A DNA stretch of 64,000 bases from Rhopalosiphum padi (GCF_020882245.1 NC_083598.1:36989858-37053857); one strand, 5' to 3'; shown: positions 14,901 through 28,800, counted from the stretch's first letter. Program-made: numbers and translations. Notes: generated by a model from the sequence alone, not told the origin.

Positions 14901-17900
14901 AACACAAGTAGGTCTTGTGATTATTTCATTCGGGTAAAAAAAAAAACAATTGAAAATAATGACATAATAAAAAATACCATTGCGACTATTTTTATACCAT
15001 TTATTGATCATATTATCAAAATGGACGGATTACTGGATCACTATAATACTGTAATAAAAACTAATACCACGATCTTCAAAAATATTTCAGAAAATGCACG
15101 TATACAAAAAAGCTCTACAAGCGCTAATCTATCCAATATCATCGACTACACCGCATAATTTTGTCTCGTGGACTGCAACTTCACCAACGTATTGTTATGA
15201 ATGTGAAGGGTTGCTGTGGGGCATCGCCCGACAAGGAGTACGGTGCACCGAATGTGGGGTCAAGTGCCACGAGAAATGCAAAGAGCTCTTAAACGCCGAC
15301 TGTTTGCAAAGTAAGTCGAAACTTTTAAAAAAGTGACTATTATTTAAACTATTACAAACGTTGTAAGCAATAATAATAATTGGGCGCCGTGAAAATATTA
15401 TAAATATTTAACCAACGACATTATAATTAATATTATAGCAGAAACACAACGAGTTTCGTAGTACTATGGCGCGCATTTGTTATAATACGAGGACAATTAT
15501 TGACAAAAGCAATAGTCTCATGAATGTATGAATACACATATTGACCGATATTTTCAGCCGATGTATAAAAGTATCACCGTAGATATACGATGTTAATTTA
15601 TTGTTAATTAATTAATTATAACAATATTAAATACAATTTGAATCCTAACAAATTTATCACATATATATTTCTTACTATAGAAGAAATTTCATTTTAGGTA
15701 TCTAATAGTTTACATCAAATAAATATAATAATTTCATCCCATACGTTTAAAAACATAAACATGCTTAGTGAATACTTTTTCGAAATATGTCTGAAATATT
15801 ATTCGAATTCGCTTTGCAACCTCTGATACACATTTCTATACAGTATTTACCATTAACCCAGTTTTTAGGACTCCTGGGAGGATGTACCTGATCAAACTTT
15901 GAATAGAAAGAACTTTAAAAACCGTTCTATTTTTTATTTGTGACAAACCAAATGACGTAGAACAATAGACAAAAGAAAAAAATGTCGACTATAAAAAGTT
16001 CATATTTTTAAAGTTTTTGAAAATCTTTTTACGAATAAAAATATTTTTCCATCTGGTATAATAAAAATTGAACGAATACAGTTAAAACATTTCATTTTCG
16101 TACAACAGAAAACCTCATACAATATCTCATATTATTAAAAATATTAAAACGTGTGTATATATATTATATATTATTTTGCTAACTAAAAATAATAGGAGCG
16201 GCTGAAAAAAGTTCCAAACATGGTGCTGAAGATAAAGCGATATCAATTATACAAGCAATGAAGGACAGAATGTTGCAACGCGAAAGAGATCATCCAGAAA
16301 TTTTCGAACTTATCAGGTTAGTTAACAATTTAATATCTAACACCAAATAATTTAGTAAATTAACAATAAAACCATAAGAGCCTTGAGTGCAGTTATAAAT
16401 ATTTCACAGCAGGCTCGTGAGTTTTAGTCAATGTAATGTCGACAATTTCCCTAATTGATTTCAGTAAGAACCACTTACTAAATTTTATATGAACATTGCT
16501 TTCAACTACCCTGTCAAAAATATTTCTTAATAAAATGTATTATTTATAAAATCCATAAAAATTAAAATCCTCTTTCAACATGCCGTATTTTTTACAATTA
16601 TTATACTATAATTTTCTTCTATTTAAAAATAAGCAATTTCTAAAACAAAAATTTGAATTATCTTGTTAATAATTTCAATATGTGACACCATTTTTTATAA
16701 CATATATATTTTTATTTATTCATTAATAAAATAAATTTTCTAAAATATAATATTTTTAATATTAACTTAAACCACAATGGTAAATTTTGTAACAGTCAGT
16801 ACTATTATCTCTCAATCTATTGTTTTATTATTTTTTTCCGAGTATAACGAATACGAATAGTCTTTAAATGAATCGTAACTAGTATAAAAGAAATATAGCT
16901 ACCAACAATGTTGAGACACACGCACGACGATATCCCCCTAAACGGAAACATATGGCAATCGTTGGAAAAGAATCGGGGTCAAAATAGGAGGACATGCGTG
17001 ACATAATATATATGGCGCTTATTAAACAGTCGTCTTAAGACAAATGGAACATCGTCAGATTAATTTCAATCTGCTCGTCATCAGACACTTCTATTACGAA
17101 CAAACTGAGTTAACAGATCTACGACCAGATTGAATTCAGTTGAAAAGCTGTTATTGATGCGAGTTAGATAACTGAAATGACAGCATTCACGATTATGGAT
17201 ACAATTTGTCATAGTTACAATGATAAAGAAATAAATCGCTGATTTGCAAACAAATAACACAGTGTGTTTATGCTAAATGCGTCCGGGGCTCGAAATTAAT
17301 GCAAAAACAATTAACAGAGATTCCGGGTCATTAAGAAATACGCACACGGCATCTGGAAGAAGTTCTTATTTAGTTTAACATAATACACGCAGTGTTGGGT
17401 GTGGAAAAAATTGGTTGTTATGTTTTTTTTTAAATTATACGCAGATCAGTGTTCGGCGTGGAGGAGAAAAGCCATCAGGGTCACATTAAAGCGGTGAAAC
17501 AATCGGTTTTGGATGGTACTTGCAAGTGGTCAGCAAAAATTGCCATCACAGGTTTGTTTAAAAAAAAAAACGACTCTGACATTATGAGCAGACGACTTCA
17601 AAGAGCTTTGTGTGGCTATCTTCATTGTGCTTGGTGTTTAATTTTATGGAATTGGTGTTTTACTATTTTGATATATTTAACCCCTCATGTGTATTTTTTA
17701 AGCACGAGATTTTTAATGAAAATTCTTTCAATTAACTTTAATTTTGTGTATTTTTGTTTTAAACTACTATTGTGCATGGTTTATTGTTTGTTCACTAATA
17801 CAAATGTTTCAAATATGTTTACAAACGTTTATATTTTTCCTCGCTTACATCTATGATGCATTAAAAAATATTAAGAAAGAATTTTCATTCATTTAAATCT

Positions 17901-20900
17901 AAACATTTTCTACTATTTTGGTTCCTTTCCTCCGATCAATTTGTGTGTAAATATTTGTTTTTATTGTTTTGGTTTTTGCGTATTTGAAGAACCATGTTTT
18001 CTGTGGAACCTGATATGCATATCGATTCCTTGGAGCAAGCGGAAGCTATCGTTCTTGAAGGCACTTCTAAATGGTCGTGCAAAATCGAAATAACAGGTCA
18101 GCGGTTAGGCTTATTAGGGTTCACTTACTCACAGCTTAGAAATTGGAATCGAGCAAATATTTACTAATATTTAAATTTCAAATCAAACAAATCACATAAA
18201 TCATCGATATCTAGTTAGCAGAAGTAACTTAAACGACGTCTTCCAAAAAAAATTAACGCTTATTGCATGCATTGTTTGTCGTTTGTATGCACGTGCAAAA
18301 TACTGTACATATAGCTTTAGAATGAACCAGCGCTTTAAATTAATGTAACTCATATTTTTGAATAATTATCGATTATAATTTTTATTTTTATTATAGTAAA
18401 ATGTGCTCAAGGGCTCATTGCAAAAGACAAAAGTGGTACATCAGATCCATACGTAACTGTTCAAGTGGGTAAAGTTAAAAAAAGAACGCGAACCATGCCT
18501 CAAGAGCTCAATCCTGTTTGGAATGAAAAATTTTATTTGTAATTATTTATTTTTCCCTTTCTTTGTAACTGTACATAATATAATATTATACATAAAAATA
18601 TGAATACATTTTTCAAAATTCATAGCGAGTGTCACAATTCTTCGGATCGTATTAAAGTCAGGGTATGGGACGAGGACAATGACCTGAAATCGAGACTCAG
18701 ACAAAAACTAACCAGAGAATCGGACGATTTTTTAGGACAAACTATTATCGAGGTATATTTATATCAACTATTATATTTGTACAAGAGTTTATGAATAAAA
18801 AGTAAATAATTAGGTTCGAACGTTGTCGGGTGAAATGGACGTTTGGTACAATCTCGAAAAAAGGACTGATAAATCAGCGGTATCCGGTGCTATTCGATTA
18901 CATATCAATGTAGAAATTAAAGGAGAAGAAAAAGTCGCTCCTTATCATATCCAATACACGTGTCTTCATGAAAATCTATTTCACTCGTTGTGTGAAAATA
19001 ATGCTGGAATAGTTCACCTACCTCAAGCCAAGGGAGAAGATGGGTGGAAATTGTATTTTGAATCTCCCGCACAAGATATTGTCGACGAATTCGCTATGAG
19101 ATATGGCATAGAATCTATTTACCAAGCAATGACGTAAGCTTATTACATTGTAATTTTAAAACTATAATTTTAAAATCAATAATCTCGTATTTTAGACACT
19201 TTCATTGTCTTTCAACAAAATATTTATGCCCTGGTGTCCCAGCAGTAATGAGTACATTGTTAGCGAATATCAATGCCTACTATGCACACACGACGTCCAG
19301 CTCCGCCGTAAGCGCAAGCGACCGTTTTGCAGCATCGAATTTCGGAGTAACTATCATTATTGAGAAAATATTATGTTATTTCCAATCATGATTTTCAAAT
19401 ATTTTTTCATTATTTATAGAAAGAAAAATTCGTAAAGCTGCTTGATCAACTACATAATTCGCTCAGAATAGATTTATCAATGTATAGAAATAACTTTCCG
19501 GCATCCAGTCAAGAAAAATTAATGGATCTTAAATCGACTGTCGATTTGTTGACCAGTATTACATTTTTCAGAATGAAGGTAATTTTTTTAAATATAATAA
19601 TAATAATATAAAGTAGCACAACAGCTATAACATAATTTATATTTAGGTACAAGAACTTTCAAGTCCACCAAGAGCTAGTACCGTTGTTAAAGACTGTGTT
19701 AAAGCGTGTCTACGGTCAACTTATCAATTTCTATTCGCTAATTGTTATGATTTATACGGCAGAGAATATCAGGTATTTATTTTACTTGTTTAAATTAAAT
19801 GTTAAACATATGTGGTTCTAGGATTTTAGTATAACAATTATTGTAAATAATAATAATATTAGTAATATTATACCGTGATCAAACAATAAGAAATGTTGAA
19901 ACATTAAACTCGAGTTATTCAAAAATATGTGTATGTTACATTATACAAAATTCCTAATTAAATAAACTATTTTGTTCTTAAGACTGATCCAAATGAAAAA
20001 AGAGACGAAGACACGGGACCAAAGTTAGATGATTTGGGCTTTTGGGATAAGCTTGTAGCACTCGTTGCTTCAGTAATCGAAGAAGATAGAAATAGTTATG
20101 CACCTGTTCTGAGTCAATTCCCAGCAGAACTCAATATAGGACAGGTAAATTATATAATACATTGTTATTGTATTGATTATAATAGTATATTTACTGACGT
20201 ATTTTTATAATTAAAATATTTTTTACAGTTATCTGCAGCAACAATGTGGAGCTTCTTCGCCGTGGACATGAAGTATGCTCTAGAAGAACATGAAACACAT
20301 AGACTTTGTAAAACTTCAGCGTATATGAACCTCCATTTCAAAGTAAAATGGCTATTTACTAATTATGTAAAAGATGCACCACCGTACAAAGACGCAATAC
20401 CCGAGTACCCATCTTGGTTTGAACCGTTTGTAATGCAATGGCTAAATGAAAATGACGATGTGTCTTTAGAATATTTGCACGGAGCTTTTAACAGGGACAA
20501 AAAAGATGGGGTAAGCAAGCGTCGCCATCTTAAACTTTGATCAAAAAGTTTTTTAAACTTTATTTTGTAATTATAGTTTCAAAGAAGTTCAGAGCATGCG
20601 TTATTTTCCAACTCAGTGGTAGACGTATTCACTCAGCTTACACAATGTTTTGGGGTTATATCAAAATTGGAATGTCCTGACCCAGAGATATCCAATCGAT
20701 ACATGAAAAGACTTGCTAAAACGATTGTCAAAGTGTTATTGGCGTACGTAGACATAGTTCAAAAAGAATTTGATGCTAAAGAACTAGATGAAAGAACTGT
20801 AAGTTTAAAATATTTTATCCGTATATATTTTATGTATTTATATGTACTTTACATGACATATGTATTAAATGTATAGGCTTGTATATTAATGAATAATATT

Positions 20901-23900
20901 CAACAACTACGAGTACAACTAACAAAAATGTTCGAATCAATGGGTGGCAAACAACTGGAAGAAGATGCTACAGATATTCTAAATGACTTACAAACGCAGT
21001 TATTAAAAGCTTTAGATGAACTATCTGGGAAATTCGGAAAAAGGTATGTACAGTTAATATTTATCTTATTTATAAGCGTATTGTTTATATATGTATATAC
21101 ATCTATATTTTATTAATTACTTACTACCAACTATGATATGTTTAAGTTTTAATATTATTATCCTCAATGAAAATAAATAAACATTAAAACTAAAATTCTA
21201 ATCAAATGTTTTAGTTTGGAACCTCAAATAAAGAAAAGTGTCAAAGAACTTGGTGAGTTATTACAAAGTATCAAAGGAGGTAGCCAAAATCCACAACAAG
21301 TATCTATGATGGAAGTAGACGAAATATTAAGGCCATTGATGGATCTAATGGATGGCTCATTATCATTATTTGCTCAAACTTGTGAGAAACCTGTACTAAA
21401 ACGAATTCTTCGAGAATTATGGAAACTTGTAATAAGAATATTGGAAAGATCAGTAGTCTTACCACCAATGATGGATAAGAGTGTAAGAAATATTAGTTTA
21501 AATAAATGATATAAAATCATATAAATAAAGCATTAAGGTTTATAATTGGTTGTATAAACTCGTTATTTTTAATTTAGATGATATTGAAAAACCTTAGCGA
21601 AAACGCTAGATCACTGGCAGCTAATGCTAGAATTGAAGACATGTCCAGATTAATTAGAAACCACATGGCTGGAAAGCAAGATGTTAAAAATGCTTTAACA
21701 GGAGTAATGGTAATTATACAAATTAGCTTATAACATATTAATACATACGAGTAGTCTGTGACAACTGATTCTTTCAACGGACATTTTTTCATATTTCCAT
21801 TTTGTTGTTGTTAACATTATTGGATCTATTTCTTCGAAATTTTAAAACTTATAAGTATGATATTTTTGAATTGATTTTCCATGCCTAATACAATTAGCAG
21901 CATTTTCAGAAAACAACATTTCAGTCTTAGTTTTATTTTTCCGATACGACATAATAATAATAATAATATCTAATTTATCTTAAACATAAAATAATATAAA
22001 TCTATTATAATATATAAATTTTATATATTATAATTTCTACCAATTTATTTGCAAAACTCTGATAATGTAAAATTTAGTAGTAAAAATATAACTACTAAAA
22101 TAAATAAATAAGTTTAAATTTGTTTGTAATATGTACATAAAATACTCGAAGTCGTATGTAATAAACTAATAAATAACAAAAATAGTAATTTTTTTTAAAC
22201 ATTTACTTCTTTTGGATACTTATGCACCAACATCCATAACCAATCAAATATATTAACTTTTAACTAACAGACTAGTTTAGATATACTTAGGGTTCACTTT
22301 AATGACAATTAAGTTTTTGATCGTACGCATAACTAGAAAAATATTTCAGTAATCAAATTACTTTATAGAAAAAATAAACAATTATCAACCAATAAATTTT
22401 CAGAATCTATATAAAAATATACAGAGTTATATTATTATATTATATATTGCTTCTACTAACAAACAATCCACTAATTATTTTCTGAGCCAAAAATATATAT
22501 TTTTTAGGATATGGAAAAGAACTTAAATACTAAGCAGTGTAGGGTCTTAGAATCTGCATTGAAAACAATTAAAACATATTTCCATGCCGGTGGAAATGGA
22601 CTGAAAAAGAAGTATTTGGATAAAAGTTCAGATCTTTTATCTTTATGCTATGCTTTATCACTTTACACAAGATCCACAGATGAACTCATCAAAACGTTTG
22701 TGTTGACACAATTGCATCAAGGTATTTTTTTTTGATAATTGTTAAAATAAGAAAAGGGGTGAATTAATTATTTTTTACTATAGATTTAATTAATGGAATT
22801 AAATTTTGTTATTAATAATAAATATTTTAATTCTATAAAGTTCCACAAAAAAATGATCCATTACCACGACAACCATCACTAATGAGTGGTACTGAAGTTA
22901 AAGATGAAATGGACGAAATGGATTATGACGAGGACGACGAAACCGAGGAGGAAGAAGCATTAGATGAAGCAGAAGAGGATGTAAAATCAATGGGAAGTCG
23001 AATGGAAAAACTCTTTGAAATTTCAAGAAGACCATTACAAGGTAAAATTGTATCCTAAATTAGTTTTGATATCCTTTAAAATTACTTATAAGGTTACAAG
23101 TATAAACAGTTATATAGAATATAGCTGGTACTATATAACCGTAGATCTATTGCACCATAAACAGATTAATACGTATTTATTCAAAATATATCGTGTAATA
23201 TTATAGCAACTTTAATAGCTATATACTAAATTACTATAATAGTATAAGCAAGTGCAGAATAGGTACTTACTTTAAGTTGAAATGTTTTTATATGTCGTGT
23301 ATATAATATACAAAAATACTAGAAAAAAAAACGATTCTTTATACTTTTTCGCATGACTAAAAGTAATTTTAAATATTTATGATAATGTTTTAAAGTCATT
23401 AACTAAAAATTGTTTTATTTTTTTTTTTGTTTTCATATTTATAATTAGAAAATTACGTATATGAAGAACCTTATGGAGAAATTTCTATTAACGTTTACAT
23501 TGAAACACATCCAACGAATAACGAATTTAAGCTCACTGTAACAGGTATGTATTATATTTATGTGTAAATTGTTCTTAATTAAAATTTCACTTTTTAAACA
23601 ATAAATCGAGAATAACCATGTAAAACATAAAATAATTGTATATATAATTTTCTAATATAATAATAATATATAATAATACAACATAAATATCAATGATAAC
23701 ATAACAAGATTGTTAAAAATATTAAATTCGTAAATAATAAAAAATAACAAACAACTAAAGCCTAAAGTCTAAAATCGACCATAGATATTTTTTGTTTCAT
23801 TGGCAAAATGTTCATTAATAAACCTATCTTGGTTTGTTTTCTAAATGGCTTTTGTTAAATAACTCTACGCATTTACATTGGATTCTAAACCTATTCTATT

Positions 23901-24261
23901 TATTTAAAAACAAGTTTGTGTTGAACATACGATATTTTTTTTCTTTTTATATCGGATGTTCACATGACACATAACTAAAAGAAAATAAAATCATAAAATC
24001 TCGCTGAAAACCTATACTATTCTTGTCACTTTTAATGCTCATACCTCAATAAAAAAAAACACATTGATTTCTAATAATGGAACAACGCAATCTAGTTTGA
24101 TTTACAAAAACACATAAAATCGTATTTGTTTTATTTTTCACTTACATCTAATAAAATCACATTTTATTTCAATATATAGTAACTGTTTATTAGAAAATTA
24201 AAATGATAATATTACGTTTTCGTCTTATAAAATTATAAATACATTGAATTTGTACTGCATA

Positions 24262-24292
<31 letters not shown>

Positions 24293-25849
24293 TATATATA
24301 AATACTTATTTTCATAATAACCTATAAGTGAAATATAAGTAAAATTATTCAATTATCATTTTAATAATCAATGATTAAACACAAATCACAGTAAACATTA
24401 AAGAATTAATATTCTTAAAACAAGCCAAATTACATCATGTTAAGCATCTATTAATTATTTTACTACCAACACACTAATTTTACTAGGTATAGCTATTATA
24501 ATAATAATTCATCATTATTACGGTAGTTTTATATAATAAAACTGTCACATATAACAGCTATACATTTTGAAGACTATGTATATCATTAAAAAACTTTAGT
24601 ATTGTACTTATATCGAATACAACTTCTATACGCGTATTTGATTAGTATTTATAATAGCAAATTTAAAACTAAATTATTTCTTTAAAATAAATCAATATAT
24701 CAGAATATAAAAATATTATACCTACCTAAATGCATAATATTTACTGTTAATTTTTATAAAAATGATATAATTACTTACTAAATATAACAATTAACTATTG
24801 TTATAATATTATCAATAGAGATAGTGACAGATTCAATAAAGGGTCGAGAGCCCTCCCTCTTAATAGTTATATTATACTTGTGAGACCTAACATAAAATCC
24901 TAAATATCGTATTTAAAAATTATGTGATATGATATATAATAATATTAAAAAATTTGGACCCTCCCCCCCCTCCACAAAATAAATAAATCCTAGATTCATC
25001 ACTGAATAGATAGGTCGTGAAAAACTCACTAGGATAATTATTGTTTGTCTAAAATAAGCTTTATCAAATGTATCGACTATCGAGTAAATTAAAATGTTTA
25101 AAGTGTATTTTATTTTAAATATTTTATAAATATCGATATCCCGCATTATTTTGATACATATTCTTCAGAGCCCTATTTTTCTTATTATAAGTTTATGCTA
25201 TGTTCTCTATTATACTTTAATGTTGTTGGTGTTACTGTATAACAGTGGTTGCTGCTAATACGCTGGTATGGCCAACAACTGGTATGTTTCGCCCGTTTGT
25301 TGAAGTGAACCTCATCGGACCAAGACTAGCGGACAAGAAGAGAAAACAGTCGACGAAGAGTAAGTCAGGCAGTTGGAGCCCTAGATACAACGAAGCATTC
25401 GTTTTGTAAGTATATTTAATCGACATCAAACGAAACTCAGTTTTTACGGCGATCACTTTTTGCACAGTTCTATTAGCGCCATTGAAGATTTAGAATGTTA
25501 CGAATTGCATTTTTGCGTGAAAGACTACTGTTTTGCTCGCGAAGATCGGCTCGTTGGTGTGGCGGTTTTGCAGATGCGACATGTTCCAATATTGGTAATT
25601 AATAATAAAAAGCAATTATTACAATAACAAAAAACTATTTTTACCGTTTCATCTGACTATTGTTATTTACTCATTAAGGTCCGTACCGGCGAATGGTTAG
25701 GCCTCGGCAGACGAATACAAATGAACGAGACTGGATGGACGATTTTGCGGATACTTTCACAGAGGTATAACGACGACGTAGCTAAGGAATTCGTGAAGCT
25801 CAAGTCGGAGACCAGACAGGAAGACCAGTCGTCCATACAGGGATCGTAA
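8977..25849 (+). CDS. unc-13: Unc-13 (Munc13) synaptic vesicle priming protein, 5'-incomplete
   Basis: Unc-13 opens syntaxin and templates SNARE assembly at presynaptic active zones. Exons: 8977-9017, 11155-11245, 14418-14492, 15091-15310, 16196-16316, 17445-17551 (or 17990-18096), 18397-18538, 18626-18752, 18814-19133, 19196-19346, 19420-19578, 19647-19772, 19983-20144, 20229-20510, 20577-20798, 20877-21043, 21215-21482, 21578-21709, 22508-22721, 22841-23041, 23449-23544, 25246-25405, 25468-25594, 25679-25849. They sum to 3882 nt (1293 aa plus TAA). Within this product I see HPGDNPFYSN at 15-24 and a C1 zinc finger at 91-140 with the full H-x12-C-x2-C-x13-C-x2-C-x4-H-x2-C-x7-C pattern. C2B spans about 205-345 with Ca2+-loop Asp residues (SDPY, WDEDND), MUN about 345-1040, and C2C about 1110-1240. 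The first exon is internal: its reading frame enters open from a T-rich TTACAG acceptor, and the ATG at 8978 is out of frame. C2A and the calmodulin-binding region are not seen. An acidic segment (1043-1109) lies before C2C. Confidence 0.95.
9445..9658. repeat. Two GT microsatellites in an unc-13 intron
   Basis: GT runs lie at about 9445-9461 and 9623-9658, within a more CpG-rich part (about 9240-9780) of the intron that follows the 8977-9017 exon. They produce several spurious open frames rich in Thr-His on the minus strand. The intron interior up to 11154 is otherwise AT-rich without recognisable coding sequence. Confidence 0.7.
10112..10250. repeat. Degenerate tandem repeat, unit about 30-45 bp
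   Basis: Four diverged copies of a motif close to TATACTAATTGAGTCC start near 10112, 10154, 10185 and 10219. After three of them comes an A-rich stretch such as GGAAAACGAAAAA. Spacing is irregular (about 42, 31 and 34 bp). It lies inside the second visible unc-13 intron and is non-coding. Its origin is not recognised. Confidence 0.5.
11246..14417 (+). other. unc-13 intron with a candidate 9-nt microexon
   Basis: This long AT-rich intron lies between the exons ending VSEL and beginning TMAATKRN. At 11894-11902 the nonamer GTTCTCAAG (Val-Leu-Lys) is flanked by ATCCAG on the left and GTATAG on the right. It has the right phase (0/0) to be inserted without changing frame. This may be chance. The rest of the intron shows only TA-rich low-complexity sequence and a few CA repeats near 12000-12055. 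Confidence 0.2.
17445..17551 (+). CDS. unc-13: unc-13 C1-C2B linker exon, version a
   Basis: This 107-nt exon joins a preceding AG and a following GTA codon. It encodes 35 whole codons that start SVFGVEEKSH and end DGTCKWSAKIAIT, plus split codons at both ends. It matches the version I recall from Drosophila and vertebrate Unc13 (KQSVLDGTSKWSAKI). The last residues form the first strand of C2B, and the first 20 or so are the linker after C1. Net charge is about +2 (5 Lys, 3 acidic, His not counted). The acceptor is ATACGCAG and the donor GTTTGT. The downstream intron happens to stay open for about 300 nt, but that sequence has no family resemblance. Confidence 0.9.
17990..18096 (+). CDS. unc-13: unc-13 alternative C1-C2B linker exon, version b
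   Basis: A second 107-nt exon lies 438 bp downstream of version a, with identical splice phases (needs AG before, leaves G after). It reads TMFSVEPDMH at the start and LEGTSKWSCKIEIT at the end. It shares 15 of 35 whole-codon residues with version a, concentrated in the C2B strand (VLxGTxKWSxKIxIT). Its linker half is unrelated and acidic (7 Asp/Glu, 2 Lys, net about -5). The acceptor is TTGAAG after a T-rich stretch and the donor GTCAGC. Because 107 is not a multiple of 3, including both exons or neither shifts the frame, so only one can be used per mRNA. I infer mutually exclusive splicing. That this second version is expressed has not been shown. Confidence 0.75.
22841..23041 (+). CDS. unc-13: unc-13 acidic exon between MUN and C2C
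   Basis: This exon adds residues 1043-1109 of the visible product. After a Pro/Gln-rich start (VPQKNDPLPRQPS) comes a run with about 20 Asp/Glu in roughly 40 residues (DEMDEMDYDEDDETEEEE and on), then a basic-amphipathic end (SRMEKLFEISRRPLQ). Unc13 proteins as I remember them from flies and mammals have a short linker here, so this acidic extension may be lineage-specific or isoform-specific. The exon is 201 nt, a multiple of 3, with matching phases, so it could be skipped cleanly. Confidence 0.8.
23545..25245 (+). other. unc-13 intron with MITE-like remnant and TA microsatellite
   Basis: This AT-rich intron separates two C2C exons. It holds a TA dinucleotide run at about 24262-24288. At 24822-25004 there is a degenerate element with inverted ends: TAGTGACAGATTCA at the left, and CCTAGATTCATCACTG at the right, which reads CAGTGATGAATCTAGG on the other strand. 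The ends resemble the CAGTGGCGAATCCAGG type seen at 56904-56919. No coding capacity is visible. Confidence 0.4.
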
Positions 25850-28800
25850 AAACAAATCGACACGGGTTATTCATCGCCAGTAGTCTTCCATTGAAAACAA
25901 TAAAATTAAGACTAGTTAAAATAATAAATTAACTTCAATATGTTGTAAAAAAAAATGAAAATCGATCAAGAGTTGTGAATAGTAATAACTTAACAAGGGC
26001 TTATAAACGATGGAAGTTCTTGTTGCAATTACTATATTATAGTCGGAAAAGTGATAGTAATCATTTCAAAGCGAAAAAAAACGTTGGTCTTTTTCATGTT
26101 AAGTAAAAAATTATATACGTTCATAGCAATAAATTCTTAAAGAAAAAAACACATTAAAAATTGACCAACATTTTGAGTTTTAAACAAATCAACGGGACCA
26201 TTCTCAAATTAAAAATTAATTATTCAATTTAATACACTGCAGTGTTGGTTGTAATGATTGTAAAACTTTCTGTGTGGTAGTTAGATACCCGGAATGCCAG
26301 GGCGTTTGGATGGAATAGGGTGAACACCACTAATTTTAAGGTGGCTTTGAATATTTTAATATTTAAACATTTGTTGTTCTAAATTCACAGTACAATATTT
26401 AGGTAAATTAAAATTCTACTGTATAAAAGGGGACATGATATATACAGATGCACCATTCCGCATTACCGAAATCTATTATCTACCTACTAAATTAAATGCG
26501 CTCTATTGTTTTTAACAAACCAATATTTTTATACAAAAATGATATTCCTGCGTCGAACACCCACGGGTTATGTTATTTATATTATTACCTATTCCTATCA
26601 CTTGGGCGCAACTATAATATTCTGCATATTCATATAATATTATAACGAGATGGGACGTCGTTTTTTCTCTGAAAGTTCCGACAAATGTATTGTTGTTGCT
26701 GTTATTGTTGTTGTTTTTGTTGTTGTAGTTGTTGTTTTTTCAAACGGGCCTCTACTCCAGAACCTTTGACCAGCAACAGGTTAAGCCAAATCGTATAATC
26801 GATCCATAAACCGATTTTCATCCGGTCGGGTGCGTGATTGCGGAACGCATTATCGTTTTTATCTCTTTATATTACTCTGCGGGTAATCATGTCTATTCTA
26901 ACACTCTGACTCAAGTATATATTATGTAATTTACATTTCCTTGGACTCAACGACTTGATAATACGAAATATCGGTCATTTTATTGTGAAACGCTTATTGA
27001 AACATTAAACATAAAATCTATACATGTTTAAACATCCATCGAAATACCTGTATACCTATACCTACCTATACCTATTTAAAATATTTAAATGCTTTGAACT
27101 ATTGCAACTCTAATAATAGTATTAAACTACCATACACGTGTTATATATATATATACAATATATATTGACTAATAACGTCTTCCATTACATCATGTTGTTT
27201 TCTTCTAGTACGCATCCATTTCATTGATTTCGTGTAAAGAAATTGATTATTCTTGTTTTCATTCCATTCGCTCGGTTATTTTCTTGTAATTTTACATTTC
27301 TTAGTGTCTTTAAGTAATTTCCATTATAATAATTTAATACTATTCGTTCTTGATTGATTTTCTAGGCTATTGAGCATTTTACAGATATAACTTTTAAACT
27401 TCCTGACAAACTTTGTGTAAACTATAATAAGTGTCAAAAGGGAATTAATAATTTTAATAGGCCTCATTCTTATACCTACTCTTATTCCAATTTTGCATTA
27501 TTTACTTGATAATATTCAAAAATTTTGGGAAACACCTATTTTTTTATTCAATAGGTTATAATTTATATTATATCCGTCCTAATACCCAATTATATTATTG
27601 GTCAAAAGGGTTTCACATGTAATATTGTTTTCACAGCAATAATTAATTCGTATTCGTATTGTAAAAAATATATTTAACCAAACGCATCGTTGAATATTAT
27701 TTACAAAATAAAATGTGATAAAACATCGATATATTCAAATTATTTTTTATCAATTGTATTGTAAATTAATGTTAAAACCAATATTTATTAATACCTACTA
27801 TAACAATATGTGTATATTATGAATTAACTATTTAAGCTAGCAAAACTATTGTAAACTACATAATGTGCAGGTGGCCTAAGTTGAAAACTTTATAAGAGAT
27901 TTTGTTTCAAAAGTTACCTTCCAAACTCTTATCCAAAACCCTCGTTATGTTTATTATGTTAATTTCCCAAACCCAACCAACCGTACCATACATATCGATC
28001 TATCGTTTCTTATTTTATTTTGCTATAAATAATTATTATATTAGTATTGTGCTAATGATATTAATCTATTAATTTATTGCTATAATCATGTTTGTAAGTT
28101 CAAGTATAGGGGCCTTTATTTTTTATATAATATATAACCTAGACGTTGAATATTTTAGTCGAATCTGTTAAACTTCGGTTTTAGATTGTTATAACAAACA
28201 TTTACTATATATCGTCATTATGATTAACCAGGGTAAACGTATTAAGCAATGTGTTGTTTTTGTATTAATATTTTATTGTAATTATGCACTTATAATAATT
28301 TTTTAACATTTTTTTTTATATATATAATATATATACCAAATTCGGTTTCTATACAAACATTTATAAAAAAAAAAAGAAACAAAAACGCAAGACAATATGA
28401 TAATTATATTGTTTGAACCGAAACTATTTATTGTGTTACTGCCCATAACGTAATTTTTCGGTGTATTTTCAAACGGTGTCTATGAAAAATTATTAACTTG
28501 TCTATGCTCCTCTATTATCTTAGTCTTATACTTGATATTATTATTTTTGATTTCATTCAAAACGAGTAAGTTATTAATATTGTTATATTTGATTTGTAAA
28601 GATAAATGAAATCAACAATAATACCTAATCATCTATATATTTAAGCTGAATAAAGTGCGCTTTTTGTCTATACTTCCTAATTTAAGTCCTCCTCGTTGTT
28701 TTTAATTTATATAAACGGTACGGCATGGTAACGATAATAACAGCGCCTGTCACCGCCTAAAATACCCATTATATTATTACCATTATTATTGTTATTATCA

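Noticed and set aside
17449..17856. 135-codon open frame starting in an unc-13 exon
   Set aside because: After the donor at 17552 it only translates intron sequence (Phe/Leu/Cys-rich) with no family resemblance.
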